From: Rurimicrobium sp040387755 | Lineage (GTDB): Bacteria > Bacteroidota > Bacteroidia > Chitinophagales > Chitinophagaceae | Direction: 5' to 3' | Assembly: GCA_040387755.1 (NCBI GenBank) | Contig: JAZKDB010000002.1 | Location: 62,001 to 126,000, forward strand | DNA length: 64,000 nt | Shown: one piece after another, positions 18,313 through 28,238 of the stretch | How positions within the stretch are numbered: the first letter of the stretch is position 1 | Layout: each line of letters starts with the position of its first letter | Notes under the pieces: generated by a model | What the model saw: only the letters and a program-made list of their open reading frames with translations | What the model was told of the DNA's origin: nothing | Database searches by the model: none | Program-made: the position numbers and the translations under genes

Positions 18313-18412
18313 ATTGTTAATCATAAATTCAATGTTTATGCTATGACAACCTGATTGCTTTATACCCCCATACCAACAAACAAATATTTTCTTGTTTATA
18401 AGAGTTAATGGA

Positions 18413-19780
18413 ATGCCAGACAAGCTAATTTTCTTGTATTATTGCATTAGTTCATTCATTTTTTCTAACAAAGCAAATTCTCTTTTGAAATTAGTTTTTA
18501 ACTACAAAGAACATATCAAGCCAATATTTTTCATGCTATCGGCATTTCTTTTGTGTCGCATAGGCTTTATTCTGTTGATGCCTGCAACATATTCGAAAGA
18601 CATGTATGGTTGGTTAGAGGTTATTGAAATTTTGAAAAGAGGAGCCAATCCTTACAGAGAAGCCAGTCTCCTAAATTACCCGCCTTTCTGGATGCAGATC
18701 CTATATGTGGTTTATAAGCTATCTCTCATTACTAAGCTATCAGCTACACATATTATTCAGTCAATACTTATATCTGCTGAGGCCATAGTAATGCTCGTTT
18801 CCTATGCTATTCTTGTTTGTTTAGAAAAAAAGGGAAATTTACTTGTGCCATTTGTTATTGCTTTTGGCATTAACCCGGTAAGTATTTTGCTTAATTGTCA
18901 GCATGGAAATTTTGATGTATTTATTGGTTTATGGCTTTTATTGTTGTTCTATTTTCTATCAGAATTTTATAAACATAATTCACCTGTCAGTTGGCTAATG
19001 GCTTGCTTTGTATTAGGGATAGGAATCCTAACCAAAACAATTCCCTTTATTTTAATTCCGGTAATGCTTATCGGTATTCAAAAGCAAAACAAATTCACGA
19101 ATTTGTTTGGACTAATGTTGATTTTGATGCCTATAACCCTTGGCATAAGTATCATTTATACCTTGGCTCCTGAGGGGGTTTCTGCAAATGTTTTGGGGTA
19201 TAGGTCAATGGCAGGATGGTATGGCATTTCAGGAATCCTTAATTTAATCGGACAAATTGATTTGATAGACAAATACAGTGCAATTTCACCGTTTATTATA
19301 CTATTGCTAATGTTGTTGGTGACATTGAGAGTACGCAAGATTATTGAATTGTCGCCCTACCAATTGCTGATTTTGTTATTAAGCCTGTTGGTGTTTTTAC
19401 CCACCTTTGGTCCGGGATACTCTCCACCGTATATTCTGTGGTTCTTGCCCTTAAGCGTAATCTATTTTTTTATGGTCGATAAATTCAGACAAAGAATAAT
19501 GATTGTTGGTTATGTGATTTTAGCACTTACCTATATTGTAGAATATGCCACATTCAACTCCCATGGAGCATTTATACAATTTTTTGACACTTCAGAAAGT
19601 ACCAAACTACTTTGTGAACTTTGGGGCAAAAGCAAGTCTCAATCATTGATTCGCCTGCCGATGTTTGCCTTTTATCTGTTGTTTTATGCCTTGTTATTAT
19701 TGGATAAGAATAACATTTTAACCCATAAAAGAGACAAATTGGGCCAAGGGCCTTTGTTACCCAATCAAATTACTAATTGA
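18413..19780 (+). CDS. Polytopic GT-C-type glycosyltransferase (DUF2029/GT87-like)
   Basis: About 455 residues with roughly ten hydrophobic helices. After the first helix comes KDMYGWLEVIEILKRGANPY and then NYPP, the loop arrangement of GT-C mannosyltransferase-like enzymes that use polyprenyl-phosphate sugars. A second loop has NCQHGNFDVF. It should add a sugar to a lipid or cell-surface glycan on the outer face of the inner membrane. Start chosen at the ATG 18413; a TTG at 18392 is the longer alternative. It is divergent from the TonB receptor. Donor and acceptor are unknown. Confidence 0.75.
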   Translation: MPDKLIFLYYCISSFIFSNKANSLLKLVFNYKEHIKPIFFMLSAFLLCRIGFILLMPATYSKDMYGWLEVIEILKRGANPYREASLLNYPPFWMQILYVVYKLSLITKLSATHIIQSILISAEAIVMLVSYAILVCLEKKGNLLVPFVIAFGINPVSILLNCQHGNFDVFIGLWLLLLFYFLSEFYKHNSPVSWLMACFVLGIGILTKTIPFILIPVMLIGIQKQNKFTNLFGLMLILMPITLGISIIYTLAPEGVSANVLGYRSMAGWYGISGILNLIGQIDLIDKYSAISPFIILLLMLLVTLRVRKIIELSPYQLLILLLSLLVFLPTFGPGYSPPYILWFLPLSVIYFFMVDKFRQRIMIVGYVILALTYIVEYATFNSHGAFIQFFDTSESTKLLCELWGKSKSQSLIRLPMFAFYLLFYALLLLDKNNILTHKRDKLGQGPLLPNQITN

Positions 19781-19859
19781 CAATTATTGAATAATTGAAA
19801 AGATTAGATGCAATTTGTGCAATCAAAACTATAAAAGACAGTAATTTCGTGGTCACGTT

Positions 19860-20594
19860 ATGGAAAAAATTAGTTGGTTTGAATCCTGGTTCAATTCGCC
19901 GTATTACAAGGTTTTGTATCAGGACAGAGATGAAACAGAAGCAGAAGATTTCACAGAAGCATTGTTGGGTTATCTTAAACCCAAGTCCGGTTGTAGAATC
20001 GTAGACATTGGTTGTGGGGAAGGTCGCTTTGCTATTCAGTTTGCCAATCAGGGTTTTGATGTGACCGGAATAGATCTGGCTGCCAATCGTATCGAAAAGG
20101 CTTTAGAACATGAAAGAGAGAATTTGCATTTCATGGTGCATGATATGCGTTTGCCATTTTATATTAATTATTTCGATTTAGCTTTTAATTTATTCACCAG
20201 TTTTGGTTATTTTAATTCTGAAAGAGACAACCAATTGGCAGCCAACTCTTTTGCAAGTGGGCTCAAGAAAGGTGGACGTCTGATTGTCGATTATTTAAAC
20301 AGAGATTGGGTATTACAACAATTGAAGCCACATGCGATAGTAGAAAAAGAAGGTATTAAATTCGACATTCAAAAGGACTATGATGGACGGCATATCATCA
20401 AGCATATCCGTTTTGAGGATGCTGAAGGCGTAAAACGCCATTACACAGAGCGTGTTTCTGCATTTTCGCTTCAGGATTTTACAGACTTGTTTGCAAAGGC
20501 AGGACTAACTCTGAACGCTACCTTTGGCGACTATAATCTTGCTCCGTTTGACAGCACTCATTCTCCGCGTCTAATTATGGAATTCAAAAAGTAA
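19860..20594 (+). CDS. Class I SAM-dependent methyltransferase
   Basis: A 244-residue Rossmann methyltransferase. Motif I is VDIGCGEGRFAIQFANQGFD (about residues 46-65), followed by the acidic loop GIDLA and motif-IV-like FDLAFNLFTSFGYF. A C-terminal substrate domain follows (residues 145-244). It resembles small-molecule methyltransferases of the Methyltransf_25 group. The substrate is unknown. It lies 3 bases upstream of the PAP2 gene and 79 bases after the GT-C gene, so co-transcription with a lipid or glycan pathway is possible. Confidence 0.88.
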   Translation: MEKISWFESWFNSPYYKVLYQDRDETEAEDFTEALLGYLKPKSGCRIVDIGCGEGRFAIQFANQGFDVTGIDLAANRIEKALEHERENLHFMVHDMRLPFYINYFDLAFNLFTSFGYFNSERDNQLAANSFASGLKKGGRLIVDYLNRDWVLQQLKPHAIVEKEGIKFDIQKDYDGRHIIKHIRFEDAEGVKRHYTERVSAFSLQDFTDLFAKAGLTLNATFGDYNLAPFDSTHSPRLIMEFKK

Positions 20595-20597
20595 ATA

Positions 20598-21179
20598 ATG
20601 GCCGTAGGAATATTGCATAAACTCGTGCGCCTGGACAAAAGTGTTTGGTATATGGTTAACGTTTTGTGGCAAAACGAGTTGTTGGATATAGTAACTCCTG
20701 TTTTGCGCAACCCGAATACATGGATTCCGCTATATGTATTTCTGGCCATTTTTATTCCTTACAAATTTGGCAGAAAAGGTTTTTATTGGTGCATTGGATT
20801 TTTAATAACATTTGCACTTAGTGATTATACCAGCGCTTCAATTATTAAGCCATTGGTACAGCGCATCAGGCCTTGTAATGACATAGAATTGAAAAATACC
20901 GTTCACTTATTAATTGATTGTGGAGTAGGGTATAGCTTCCCTTCAGCACATGCTGCCAATCATTTTGCCCTTGCTTTTTTTATGCTCATCAGTTTATATA
21001 AACAGTACAAATGGGTTTGGATCCCCTCGCTTTTGTGGGCTTTTTCAGTAGCATATTCGCAGGTTTATGTAGGAGTTCACTTTCCGCTTGATGTTTTGTG
21101 TGGGGCTATTCTGGGAATATTTATCGGCATTTGTACAGGAATATTCTTCAAGCGAAAAATTGGATTCACAGGAAAGTAA
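20598..21179 (+). CDS. PAP2-family membrane phosphatase
   Basis: A 193-residue integral membrane protein with about five helices and the three phosphatase motifs: K84xxxxxxR91P92, P115-S116-A117-H118, and S154xxxxxxH161xxxD165. The arginine usual after the first serine of motif 3 is Q155, as seen in many Bacteroidota homologues. Members dephosphorylate lipid phosphates such as undecaprenyl pyrophosphate, phosphatidic acid or lipid A. Which substrate applies cannot be read. It starts 3 bases after the methyltransferase stop. Confidence 0.9.
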   Translation: MAVGILHKLVRLDKSVWYMVNVLWQNELLDIVTPVLRNPNTWIPLYVFLAIFIPYKFGRKGFYWCIGFLITFALSDYTSASIIKPLVQRIRPCNDIELKNTVHLLIDCGVGYSFPSAHAANHFALAFFMLISLYKQYKWVWIPSLLWAFSVAYSQVYVGVHFPLDVLCGAILGIFIGICTGIFFKRKIGFTGK

Positions 21180-21228
21180 ATTATTACTCCCTTTTAAAAA
21201 TAAATTTTTTCAGACGCTTAAATCAACC

Positions 21229-21273
21229 TATATTTGCACTAGATTGGAAGGAGGGGACACAAAAAGTGTCCCC
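21229..21273 (+). promoter_or_regulatory. Promoter and leader hairpin of rimP-nusA-infB
   Basis: A perfect -7 box TATATTTG lies at 21229-21236. About 17 bases on is an 8-bp perfect stem, GGGGACAC (21253-21260) / GTGTCCCC (21266-21273), followed by TTATTTT. Because the hairpin lies after the -7 box and 16 bases before the rimP ATG, it would be in the 5' UTR. It could attenuate the operon, or it could be a terminator left for the PAP2 gene. Confidence 0.55.
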
Positions 21274-21289
21274 TTATTTTATACCTAAT

Positions 21290-21745
21290 ATGGAACTTAT
21301 ACAAAAAATAGAACAGATGTTATTGCCCTTAATTGAGGGTACGGACATCTTTGTTATCAGCATCAAAGTAAAGCCTACTAATAACATAAAGATTTTTTTG
21401 GATGCGGATGATGGTTTCCCTATATCTAAAAGTACAGGGATAAATAAAAAATTGCGCAGGATGATTGACGAAGAAGGAATGTTTCCGGAAGGAGATTACA
21501 GCCTTGAAGTGAGTAGTCCGGGTGTAGATGAGCCTCTGCAGTTTATCCGTCAGTATCAAAAAAATATTGGTAGAAGTATTGAAATCGTTCCTGTTGAGGG
21601 AGAGCCTGTTACGGGTAAAATGATTTCGGCAGATGAAGAAAAAGTGGTTTTGGAAGTGCTGATTTCACCGAAGAAAAAAGAGACTTCAATAATAGAAATA
21701 CCTTTTAATACAATTAAGCAAGCTGTAATACAAATATCCTTTTAA
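21290..21745 (+). CDS. rimP: Ribosome maturation factor RimP
   Basis: RimP helps 30S subunit assembly. The 151-residue protein has the N-terminal RimP domain (DADDGFPISKSTGINKKLRR and the YSLEVSSPGVDEPL signature) and a small SH3-like C-terminal domain. I placed the start at ATG 21290 (MELIQKIEQ), since a longer frame from 21098 lies over the PAP2 gene and the promoter. It heads the conserved rimP-nusA-infB operon, 39 bases before nusA. Confidence 0.95.
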   Translation: MELIQKIEQMLLPLIEGTDIFVISIKVKPTNNIKIFLDADDGFPISKSTGINKKLRRMIDEEGMFPEGDYSLEVSSPGVDEPLQFIRQYQKNIGRSIEIVPVEGEPVTGKMISADEEKVVLEVLISPKKKETSIIEIPFNTIKQAVIQISF

Positions 21746-21784
21746 ATTTTTCAAAAATAGAATCCCTTAAAAAAATGTTCAATC

Positions 21785-23041
21785 ATGTCTAGTATCAATC
21801 TCATCGAATCATTTCAGGAATTTAAAGAGGCGGAAAATATTGACCGCCCGACCCTGATGAAGGTATTGGAAGATGTTTTCAAAACCTTGCTGCGCAAAAA
21901 ATATGGCAGTGATGACAACTTTGATGTTATCGTAAATGACCAAACAGGCGATTTGGAAATTTTCCGTCGCAGAATAATCGTTGAAGATGGATTTTCCGAA
22001 GATGATAATGCCGAAATCGAATATTCTGAAGCCATCAAAATTGAGCCGGATTATAGCGTAGGTGAAGAAGTGTATCAGGAAATGGATGTTTTAGACTTTG
22101 GTCGCAGAGCTATCCTTGCTGCAAAACAAACTCTTGCCGCTAGAATTGGTGATTTGAAGAAAACAAGTCTGATGAAAAAGTATGCCGATCGTATTGGCGA
22201 AATCATCAATGGCGAAGTATACCAGATCTGGAAGAAAGAATTATTGCTTCTGGACGAAGATGGCAATGAATTGGTATTACCTAAAACAGAACAAATCCCT
22301 TCTGATTTTTTCAAAAAAGGAGAGACTGTTCGTGCAGTTGTGAAAAAAGTGGAAATGCGTGCTAATACTCCGGTGATTATCCTGAGCCGCACACACGAGT
22401 CATTTTTGGAAAAATTACTGGAAATTGAAGTTCCGGAAATTTTGGACGGTTTGATTACGATTAAGAAAGTAGTTCGCGAACCTGGTGAAAGAGCAAAAGT
22501 AGCAGTAGAAAGCTTTGATGACCGTATTGACCCTGTTGGTGCCTGTGTGGGAATGAAAGGAAGTCGTATCCATGGTATTGTACGTGAATTGAAAAACGAA
22601 AATATTGATGTGATTAATTTCACCAACAATATCAACCTGATGATACAACGTGTATTAACTCCTGCAAGGATTAACCGTATGGATGTTAATACCGAAAAGC
22701 ATCATGCAGATGTTTATCTGGAGCCAGATCAGGTATCTCTGGCTATTGGTAAAAAAGGAGTGAATATCAAGTTGGCTCAAGACATTACAGGATATACCAT
22801 TGATGTTTATCGTGACGTGGTTGAAGAAGAAGTTGATGAATTTGATATCGATCTGGAAGAATTCAGTGATGAGATTGATGAGTGGGTAATTGACGAATTT
22901 AAGAAAGTGGGTTATGATACAGCCTTGAGTATATTAGGGCCAAGTGTAGAAGAATTAGCACGCAGAACAGACCTTGAGGAGGAAACAATTCGTGACGTTC
23001 AGCGTATCTTGAGAGAAGAATTTGACAGAGGAGAAGAATAG
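21785..23041 (+). CDS. nusA: Transcription termination/antitermination factor NusA
   Basis: NusA binds RNA polymerase and nascent RNA and modulates pausing, termination and antitermination. The 418-residue protein has the N-terminal RNAP-binding domain (residues 1-125), an S1 domain (about 130-200), then paired KH domains (VGACVGMKGSRIHGIVREL and VSLAIGKKGVNIKLAQDI). An acidic C-terminal segment (EEEVDEFDIDLEEFSDEID) follows. It lacks the extra acidic-repeat domains of E. coli NusA, as is usual in this phylum. It sits between rimP and infB. Confidence 0.97.
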   Translation: MSSINLIESFQEFKEAENIDRPTLMKVLEDVFKTLLRKKYGSDDNFDVIVNDQTGDLEIFRRRIIVEDGFSEDDNAEIEYSEAIKIEPDYSVGEEVYQEMDVLDFGRRAILAAKQTLAARIGDLKKTSLMKKYADRIGEIINGEVYQIWKKELLLLDEDGNELVLPKTEQIPSDFFKKGETVRAVVKKVEMRANTPVIILSRTHESFLEKLLEIEVPEILDGLITIKKVVREPGERAKVAVESFDDRIDPVGACVGMKGSRIHGIVRELKNENIDVINFTNNINLMIQRVLTPARINRMDVNTEKHHADVYLEPDQVSLAIGKKGVNIKLAQDITGYTIDVYRDVVEEEVDEFDIDLEEFSDEIDEWVIDEFKKVGYDTALSILGPSVEELARRTDLEEETIRDVQRILREEFDRGEE

Positions 23042-23173
23042 TATACAATTTAATAACTTTTATTGCAGCGACAATTCCATTACAATTGGTCTAAAATGTG
23101 TAGATTTGTACACTAGTCAAAAAGCAGCAAAAGAAGAAAGGATAAGACAATTTTTTATTGACTAAAATAACGA

Positions 23174-26100
23174 ATGAGTACAGAAAATACTACACCGCGA
23201 TTACTGGCCGCAGCCAAAGAATTTAATATTGGAAAGGAAACTCTTGTTGAGTTTTTGACCAATAAAAAATTTGAAATTAACGCCAGTAATCCTAATACCA
23301 AGCTCACAGAAGAGATGTATTTTGCACTTCAGGCTGAGTTTGCGAAAGATAAGCTGGTAAAAAAGAAGAGTGATGAAATTGCTTTGCCCAAAGGGCAAAA
23401 CGCTGAAGCGCGCAAAAAAGCCGCTGAAGCCGCCGCTCCTGTAGTTCCTGAAAAAGCAGAAATCCCTGTTGCCAAGGAAGAAGAGAAAGTAGTTATTGCT
23501 GCTCCTAAGGTAGAACTTAAGGTGGTAGGTAAGCTGGAAGAGAAGAAAGAGGCAAAAGTTGAGGAGAAAGTTGAAAAACCAGCAGCTAAAAAGACTGTTG
23601 CTCCTATTGAGCCTACTGTATCAAAAGAGGAAGAAGTGCCTGTTGAAAGTGTGGAAAAGAATATTCCCGAGCAAAAAGAAGATGATATAGCAGAGCACAT
23701 TGAAATCAAGTCTAAGAAAGTTGACGGACCTAATATTCTGGGTAAAATAAACCTGGATGAAATAAATCAATCTACCCGTCCGAAAAAATCTGCCAAGAAA
23801 AAGGAAGATGAACCTCAGGCGAAAGCAGAAAAATTACCGGTGAAAAAAGCCGTGAAAGAAAAGCCTACTGAAACTGAAAAAGAAGTAGAAATTAAAAAGC
23901 CTAAGGCAGATAAAAAAACAACCGAATCAAAGGTTACAGAAGCTCCCGAAGCAATAGCCCCTAAAGTTGAAGTCATTAATCCGGAAGTGAAAATCACTCC
24001 CGTTTCTATGCCGGAAGCCACAGAGGATGCTAAACAGGAGCATATTGAAATGAAGGCACCCAAACTGGAGGGGCCAAAAATTATTGGTAAAATTGAATTG
24101 CCGGTAAATAACGGAAATGATAGTCGTGATAACCGCGAAAAACGAAACCGTAAACGCATTCCTGTTCAGAAAAAACCTGAATCATTCCGCCCTGATCAGC
24201 GTGGTGGTGGAAATGCTGCAGGAAATAATGCTGCTGCTGGTGCTCCTCGTAATGCTCCTGCAGGAGGTGGTGCCCCAAGACAAAGTGGTACTGGCCCAAT
24301 GGGAAACAGAAATCCCAATAATAACAGAAATCAAGGAACAGGTGGTCAAAATGATCGCAGAGGCGGAGGACAAAATGCTGGTGGAGGTAGATTCCAACAG
24401 CAACAGCAACAACCTCAGGAAATTGATGCTAAACAAATTCAGAAAAAAATCCACGAAACACAAAGCAAACTTGCCGGAGCTACAGGTCGTGGAGCTAATA
24501 AAGCACAAAAAGCCAAATATCGTCGTGATAAGCGCGAATTGATGGCTGAAAAACGTGCAGCTGCCGAACACGAAGATGGACAAATCATCAAGGTGACTGA
24601 GTTTATTTCGGTAAGTGAATTTGCCAGTATATTGGATGTGCCTTTTACGGATGTTATCAGTAAATGTATGAGTTTGGGTATCATGGTATCCATTAACCAA
24701 CGTTTGGATGCTGAGATTATCGAATTGGTAGCCAGTGAATTAAATTATGTGGTTGAGTTTATTAATCTTGACCAAAACGAAGAAGAAGAAGTAGAGGAAG
24801 AAGATGCGCCGGAAGATTTAGTAGAGCGTGCCCCGATTGTTACTATTATGGGTCACGTTGACCACGGTAAAACCTCATTGCTGGATTACATCCGCGAAGC
24901 AAATGTGGTTGCGGGTGAGGCAGGAGGAATTACACAGCATATCGGAGCATATCAGGTAGTAACTCCAACAGGAAAAAGAATCACCTTCCTTGATACTCCG
25001 GGTCACGAAGCCTTTACGGCAATGCGTGCGCGTGGTGCTAAGGTGGCAGATTTGGCTGTTATTGTTATTGCTGCAGATGATGCCATCATGCCTCAGACAC
25101 GTGAAGCGATTTCACATGCTCAGGCAGCAGGCTTGCCTATGATATTTGCCATCAATAAGATGGATAAAGAAGGCGCAAACCCTGAAAAAATTAAAGAACA
25201 ATTAGCAGGTCTTAATATCCTTGTAGAAGATTGGGGCGGTAAATTCCAAAGTCAGGAGATTTCGGCCAAAAAAGGATTGAATATTGACTTGCTGCTTGAA
25301 AAAATTGTTCTTGAATCCGAATTGTTAGAATTAAAAGCTAACCCAGATAAATATGCCACCGGTAGTGTTATTGAGGCATCTCTTGATAAAGGAAGAGGTT
25401 ATGTATCTACAGTGTTGGTTCAAAATGGTACATTGGAGCAAGGAGAAATGATTCTTTGCGGACAGTATTATGGTAAAATCAAAGCGATGTTCAATGAACG
25501 TGGCCAAAGGGTGACAAAAGCCGGTCCTTCCGCTCCTGTACAGATTTTAGGATTAAACGGAGCACCACAGGCTGGTGAGAAATTCAAACAATTTGATGAT
25601 GAGAATGAAGCTAAAAATATAGCCACCCATCGTGCTCAAATTTTACGTGAGCAAGGTATCCGCGCCCGCAAACATATCACTCTTGATGAAATCGGACGTC
25701 GTTTGGCACTGGGTAACTTTAAAGAGCTGGCTATTATCATTAAAGGTGACTTTGATGGTTCTGTTGAAGCATTGAGTGACTCATTACAAAAATTATCCAC
25801 TGAAGAAGTTGCGGTGAACATTGTACATAAAGCTGTAGGTCAGATTACCGAAAGTGATGTATTGTTGGCCACTGCATCCGATGCGATTATCATCGGCTTC
25901 CAGGTACGTCCTTCTGCACAGGCTGGTAAACTGGCAGAGCAGGAGAATATTGAAATCCGTAATTACTCTATCATTTATGATGCAATTCAGGATGTGAAAA
26001 GTGCTATGGAAGGTCTTCTTGAACCAAAAGTGGAGAAGAAAATTGTCAGCAATATCGAAGTACGCGAAGTATACAAGATTGGTGGCGTAGGTACAATTGC

Positions 26101-26332
26101 AGGTTGTTATGTGCTTGATGGTAAGATGACGCGTCAGACCAAATTAAACATTATCCGTGATGGTATTGTGGTTCACTCAGGTGAATTGTCATCATTGAAA
26201 CGTTATAAGGATGATGTAAAAGAAGTGAATAATGGATACGAATGTGGTTTGATGATTAAAAATTACAATGATATTCGAGTAGGAGATATTGTTGAAGGAT
26301 ATGAAGAAGTAGAAACCAAGCGTACTTTGTAA
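23174..26332 (+). CDS. infB: Translation initiation factor IF-2
   Basis: IF-2 is the GTPase that places initiator tRNA on the ribosome. The 1052-residue product has an IF2_N domain at the start and a long low-complexity linker (about residues 75-430). The linker is first Lys/Glu/Pro/Ala rich, then basic, then Gly/Asn/Gln rich including a run of glutamines. A second IF2_N-like segment follows. The G domain has G1 GHVDHGKT at 560-567, DTPGHEAF (G3) and NKMDKEG (G4). Domains II-IV end at the C-terminus in VETKRTL. The long linker is typical of Bacteroidota IF-2. Last gene of the operon, followed by a terminator. Confidence 0.98.
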   Translation: MSTENTTPRLLAAAKEFNIGKETLVEFLTNKKFEINASNPNTKLTEEMYFALQAEFAKDKLVKKKSDEIALPKGQNAEARKKAAEAAAPVVPEKAEIPVAKEEEKVVIAAPKVELKVVGKLEEKKEAKVEEKVEKPAAKKTVAPIEPTVSKEEEVPVESVEKNIPEQKEDDIAEHIEIKSKKVDGPNILGKINLDEINQSTRPKKSAKKKEDEPQAKAEKLPVKKAVKEKPTETEKEVEIKKPKADKKTTESKVTEAPEAIAPKVEVINPEVKITPVSMPEATEDAKQEHIEMKAPKLEGPKIIGKIELPVNNGNDSRDNREKRNRKRIPVQKKPESFRPDQRGGGNAAGNNAAAGAPRNAPAGGGAPRQSGTGPMGNRNPNNNRNQGTGGQNDRRGGGQNAGGGRFQQQQQQPQEIDAKQIQKKIHETQSKLAGATGRGANKAQKAKYRRDKRELMAEKRAAAEHEDGQIIKVTEFISVSEFASILDVPFTDVISKCMSLGIMVSINQRLDAEIIELVASELNYVVEFINLDQNEEEEVEEEDAPEDLVERAPIVTIMGHVDHGKTSLLDYIREANVVAGEAGGITQHIGAYQVVTPTGKRITFLDTPGHEAFTAMRARGAKVADLAVIVIAADDAIMPQTREAISHAQAAGLPMIFAINKMDKEGANPEKIKEQLAGLNILVEDWGGKFQSQEISAKKGLNIDLLLEKIVLESELLELKANPDKYATGSVIEASLDKGRGYVSTVLVQNGTLEQGEMILCGQYYGKIKAMFNERGQRVTKAGPSAPVQILGLNGAPQAGEKFKQFDDENEAKNIATHRAQILREQGIRARKHITLDEIGRRLALGNFKELAIIIKGDFDGSVEALSDSLQKLSTEEVAVNIVHKAVGQITESDVLLATASDAIIIGFQVRPSAQAGKLAEQENIEIRNYSIIYDAIQDVKSAMEGLLEPKVEKKIVSNIEVREVYKIGGVGTIAGCYVLDGKMTRQTKLNIIRDGIVVHSGELSSLKRYKDDVKEVNNGYECGLMIKNYNDIRVGDIVEGYEEVETKRTL

Positions 26333-26353
26333 TTCTTTTAAAGAATTAATAAT

Positions 26354-26390
26354 AAGGGTATAATGTATTTGTTATGTTATACCTTTTTTT
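26354..26390 (+). terminator. Rho-independent terminator after infB
   Basis: Stem GGTATAA (26357-26363) / TTATACC (26377-26383) followed by seven T residues, immediately downstream of infB. Confidence 0.8.
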
Positions 26391-26403
26391 ATAATAAAAC
26401 ACT

Positions 26404-27540
26404 ATGAACACAACGATTGAAAAACAATATGATGTAATTATTGCCGGAGCAGGACCTGTTGGTTGCCTGCTTGCAGAAAGGCTTGCCAACGAACTCAATT
26501 GGAAGGTTTTACTTATTGACAAGCGTAATCATGTTGCCGGAAATTGTTTTGATACATATCACGAATCTGGTTTGATGATTCACCGTTATGGTCCACACTA
26601 TTTTCGAAGCAATAATAAAGGCCTAATAGAGTACCTTACTCAATTTACTGATTGGATACCAGGTAATTATATTGTCAAAAGCAGTACAAAAGGCGAGTTA
26701 TTCCCCTTTCCTATAAACTTGCTGACACTCGGGCAATTTTTTAAAATTTCAGACTTGACTGCTGAATCTGCAACTCAATTATTGGAAGAAAAAAGAGAGA
26801 AAATTGAACATCCTGCTAATTCTGAAGAGTTTGTATTATCAAGGGTAGGTCGAGAAATGTACGAAGCATTTTATTTAGGTTATACGCTAAAGCAGTGGTC
26901 TATACACCCTAGAGATTTAGCACCGTCTGTTTGTGGGCGCATTCCTGTAAGACTGAATAAAGATGAACGTTATGTTGATCATGAATACCAACTGACACCC
27001 GCAAAGGGATTTACCGCTATGTTTCAGAAAATGGTGGATCATCCTAATATTGATGTTCAATTAGAAACTGACTTTTTAAAAGTCAGAAAGGAAAACAAAG
27101 CAATGAAAGCGACAATTTATACTGGCCCGATAGATGAGTATTTTGAATGTAGACTAGGTAAATTGCCTTGGCGTTCATTGGAGTTTGATTTTGTAAAAAA
27201 AGATGTTGAGTTCGTTCAGCCTTGCGTTCAAATTAATTATCCTAACGAGCATGAATTTACAAGAACGGTCGAGATTAAGCATGTTACCGGTCAGGTCCAT
27301 CCTCAAACAGTTATTTCGTATGAGTATCCCAAAGCTGAAGGAGATCCTTATTACCCGATACCGATGGAGCAAAATCATCAATTATATCTGGAGTATAAAA
27401 AATTAGCTGATGTTGAAACTATAAATAATCAGGTTTATTTCTGTGGGAGATTGGCAGAGTATAAATATTATAATACAGATGAGGTTATGGAATTGGCATT
27501 GAAAACTTTTGAAAAAATCAAAGCGAACCATGGCAATTAA
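26404..27540 (+). CDS. glf: UDP-galactopyranose mutase family flavoprotein
   Basis: The family converts UDP-galactopyranose to UDP-galactofuranose using reduced FAD. The 378-residue length matches. The FAD-binding motif is AGAGPVGCLLAERL near residue 15. Family signatures include YGPHYFRSNNKG (usually GPHIFHTN), GYTLKQWSIHPRDLAPS, IPVRLNKDERY, KLPWRSLEF and GRLAEYKYYNTDEV. It overlaps the following GT2 gene by 11 bases, which fits synthesis and transfer of galactofuranose or a similar furanose onto surface glycan. The Y-F-R variant of the His loop leaves some doubt about the exact sugar substrate. Confidence 0.85.
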   Translation: MNTTIEKQYDVIIAGAGPVGCLLAERLANELNWKVLLIDKRNHVAGNCFDTYHESGLMIHRYGPHYFRSNNKGLIEYLTQFTDWIPGNYIVKSSTKGELFPFPINLLTLGQFFKISDLTAESATQLLEEKREKIEHPANSEEFVLSRVGREMYEAFYLGYTLKQWSIHPRDLAPSVCGRIPVRLNKDERYVDHEYQLTPAKGFTAMFQKMVDHPNIDVQLETDFLKVRKENKAMKATIYTGPIDEYFECRLGKLPWRSLEFDFVKKDVEFVQPCVQINYPNEHEFTRTVEIKHVTGQVHPQTVISYEYPKAEGDPYYPIPMEQNHQLYLEYKKLADVETINNQVYFCGRLAEYKYYNTDEVMELALKTFEKIKANHGN

Positions 27541-28231
27541 TCATCTTTGGGTAGTAATGCCTGTTTATAACGAAGAAGAAGCTGTTGGTGGCGTAATAGA
27601 CGAATGGCACAAAGTATTGATTTCTTCTGAATTGAACTTTACTTTTTGTATTCTTAACGACGGTTCAAAAGATAAGACACTTTCGATTCTTCAGGATTGT
27701 GCCTCAAAATATGAACAAATAAAGATTATTAATAAACCTAATTCCGGACATGGTCAAACCTGTGTAATGGGATATCAATTAGGCCTAGAAGCTGGTGCTG
27801 ACTGGATTTTTCAAATAGATTCAGACGGTCAATGTGATCCGGCATACTTTAAGAATTTAATTGCTGAATCATCATTACATAAAGCTATTTATGGACAAAG
27901 AGTTACTCGTGACGATGGAACGAAACGAATAGTAATTTCTAAGTTTGTGCTACTCTTTACTTTAATTGCTACCGGACAGTGGATAAATGATGGCAATGTT
28001 CCATATCGTTTAATTCATGCCAATCTGATGAAAAATATTGCTTATAAAGTTCCTGCTGACTTTCACCTTGCTAATATACTTGTTTCGGTTTTGTGCAATA
28101 AACAAGAAAAAATAAAGTGGATCCCCATACATTTCAGAGATAGAAGTGGAGGGTCTCCTAGTGTCAAAACTTTTTCCTTTGTAAAACATGGCTTTAAGTT
28201 GTTTAAGCAATTAAGAAGTGCTGTTAGATGA
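27530..28231 (+). CDS. Family 2 glycosyltransferase
   Basis: About 233 residues, GT-A fold. The nucleotide-binding region reads VVMPVYNEEEAVGG, then ILNDGSKDKT and the DXD-like FQIDSDGQCDP. No C-terminal membrane helices are seen, unlike dolichol-phosphate mannosyltransferases with membrane anchors. The ATG at 27530 overlaps the glf stop; a TTG at 27509 would lie inside glf. Its coupling to glf suggests transfer of a furanose or neighbouring sugar in a surface polysaccharide. Donor and acceptor are unproven. Confidence 0.85.
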   Translation: MAINHLWVVMPVYNEEEAVGGVIDEWHKVLISSELNFTFCILNDGSKDKTLSILQDCASKYEQIKIINKPNSGHGQTCVMGYQLGLEAGADWIFQIDSDGQCDPAYFKNLIAESSLHKAIYGQRVTRDDGTKRIVISKFVLLFTLIATGQWINDGNVPYRLIHANLMKNIAYKVPADFHLANILVSVLCNKQEKIKWIPIHFRDRSGGSPSVKTFSFVKHGFKLFKQLRSAVR

Positions 28232-28238
28232 TTGATAG

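Noticed and set aside
23329..24700. Open frames antisense or in another frame to infB's low-complexity linker
   Set aside because: These come from the biased Lys/Glu/Ala and Gly/Asn/Gln codons of IF-2 and have no start signals or homology.
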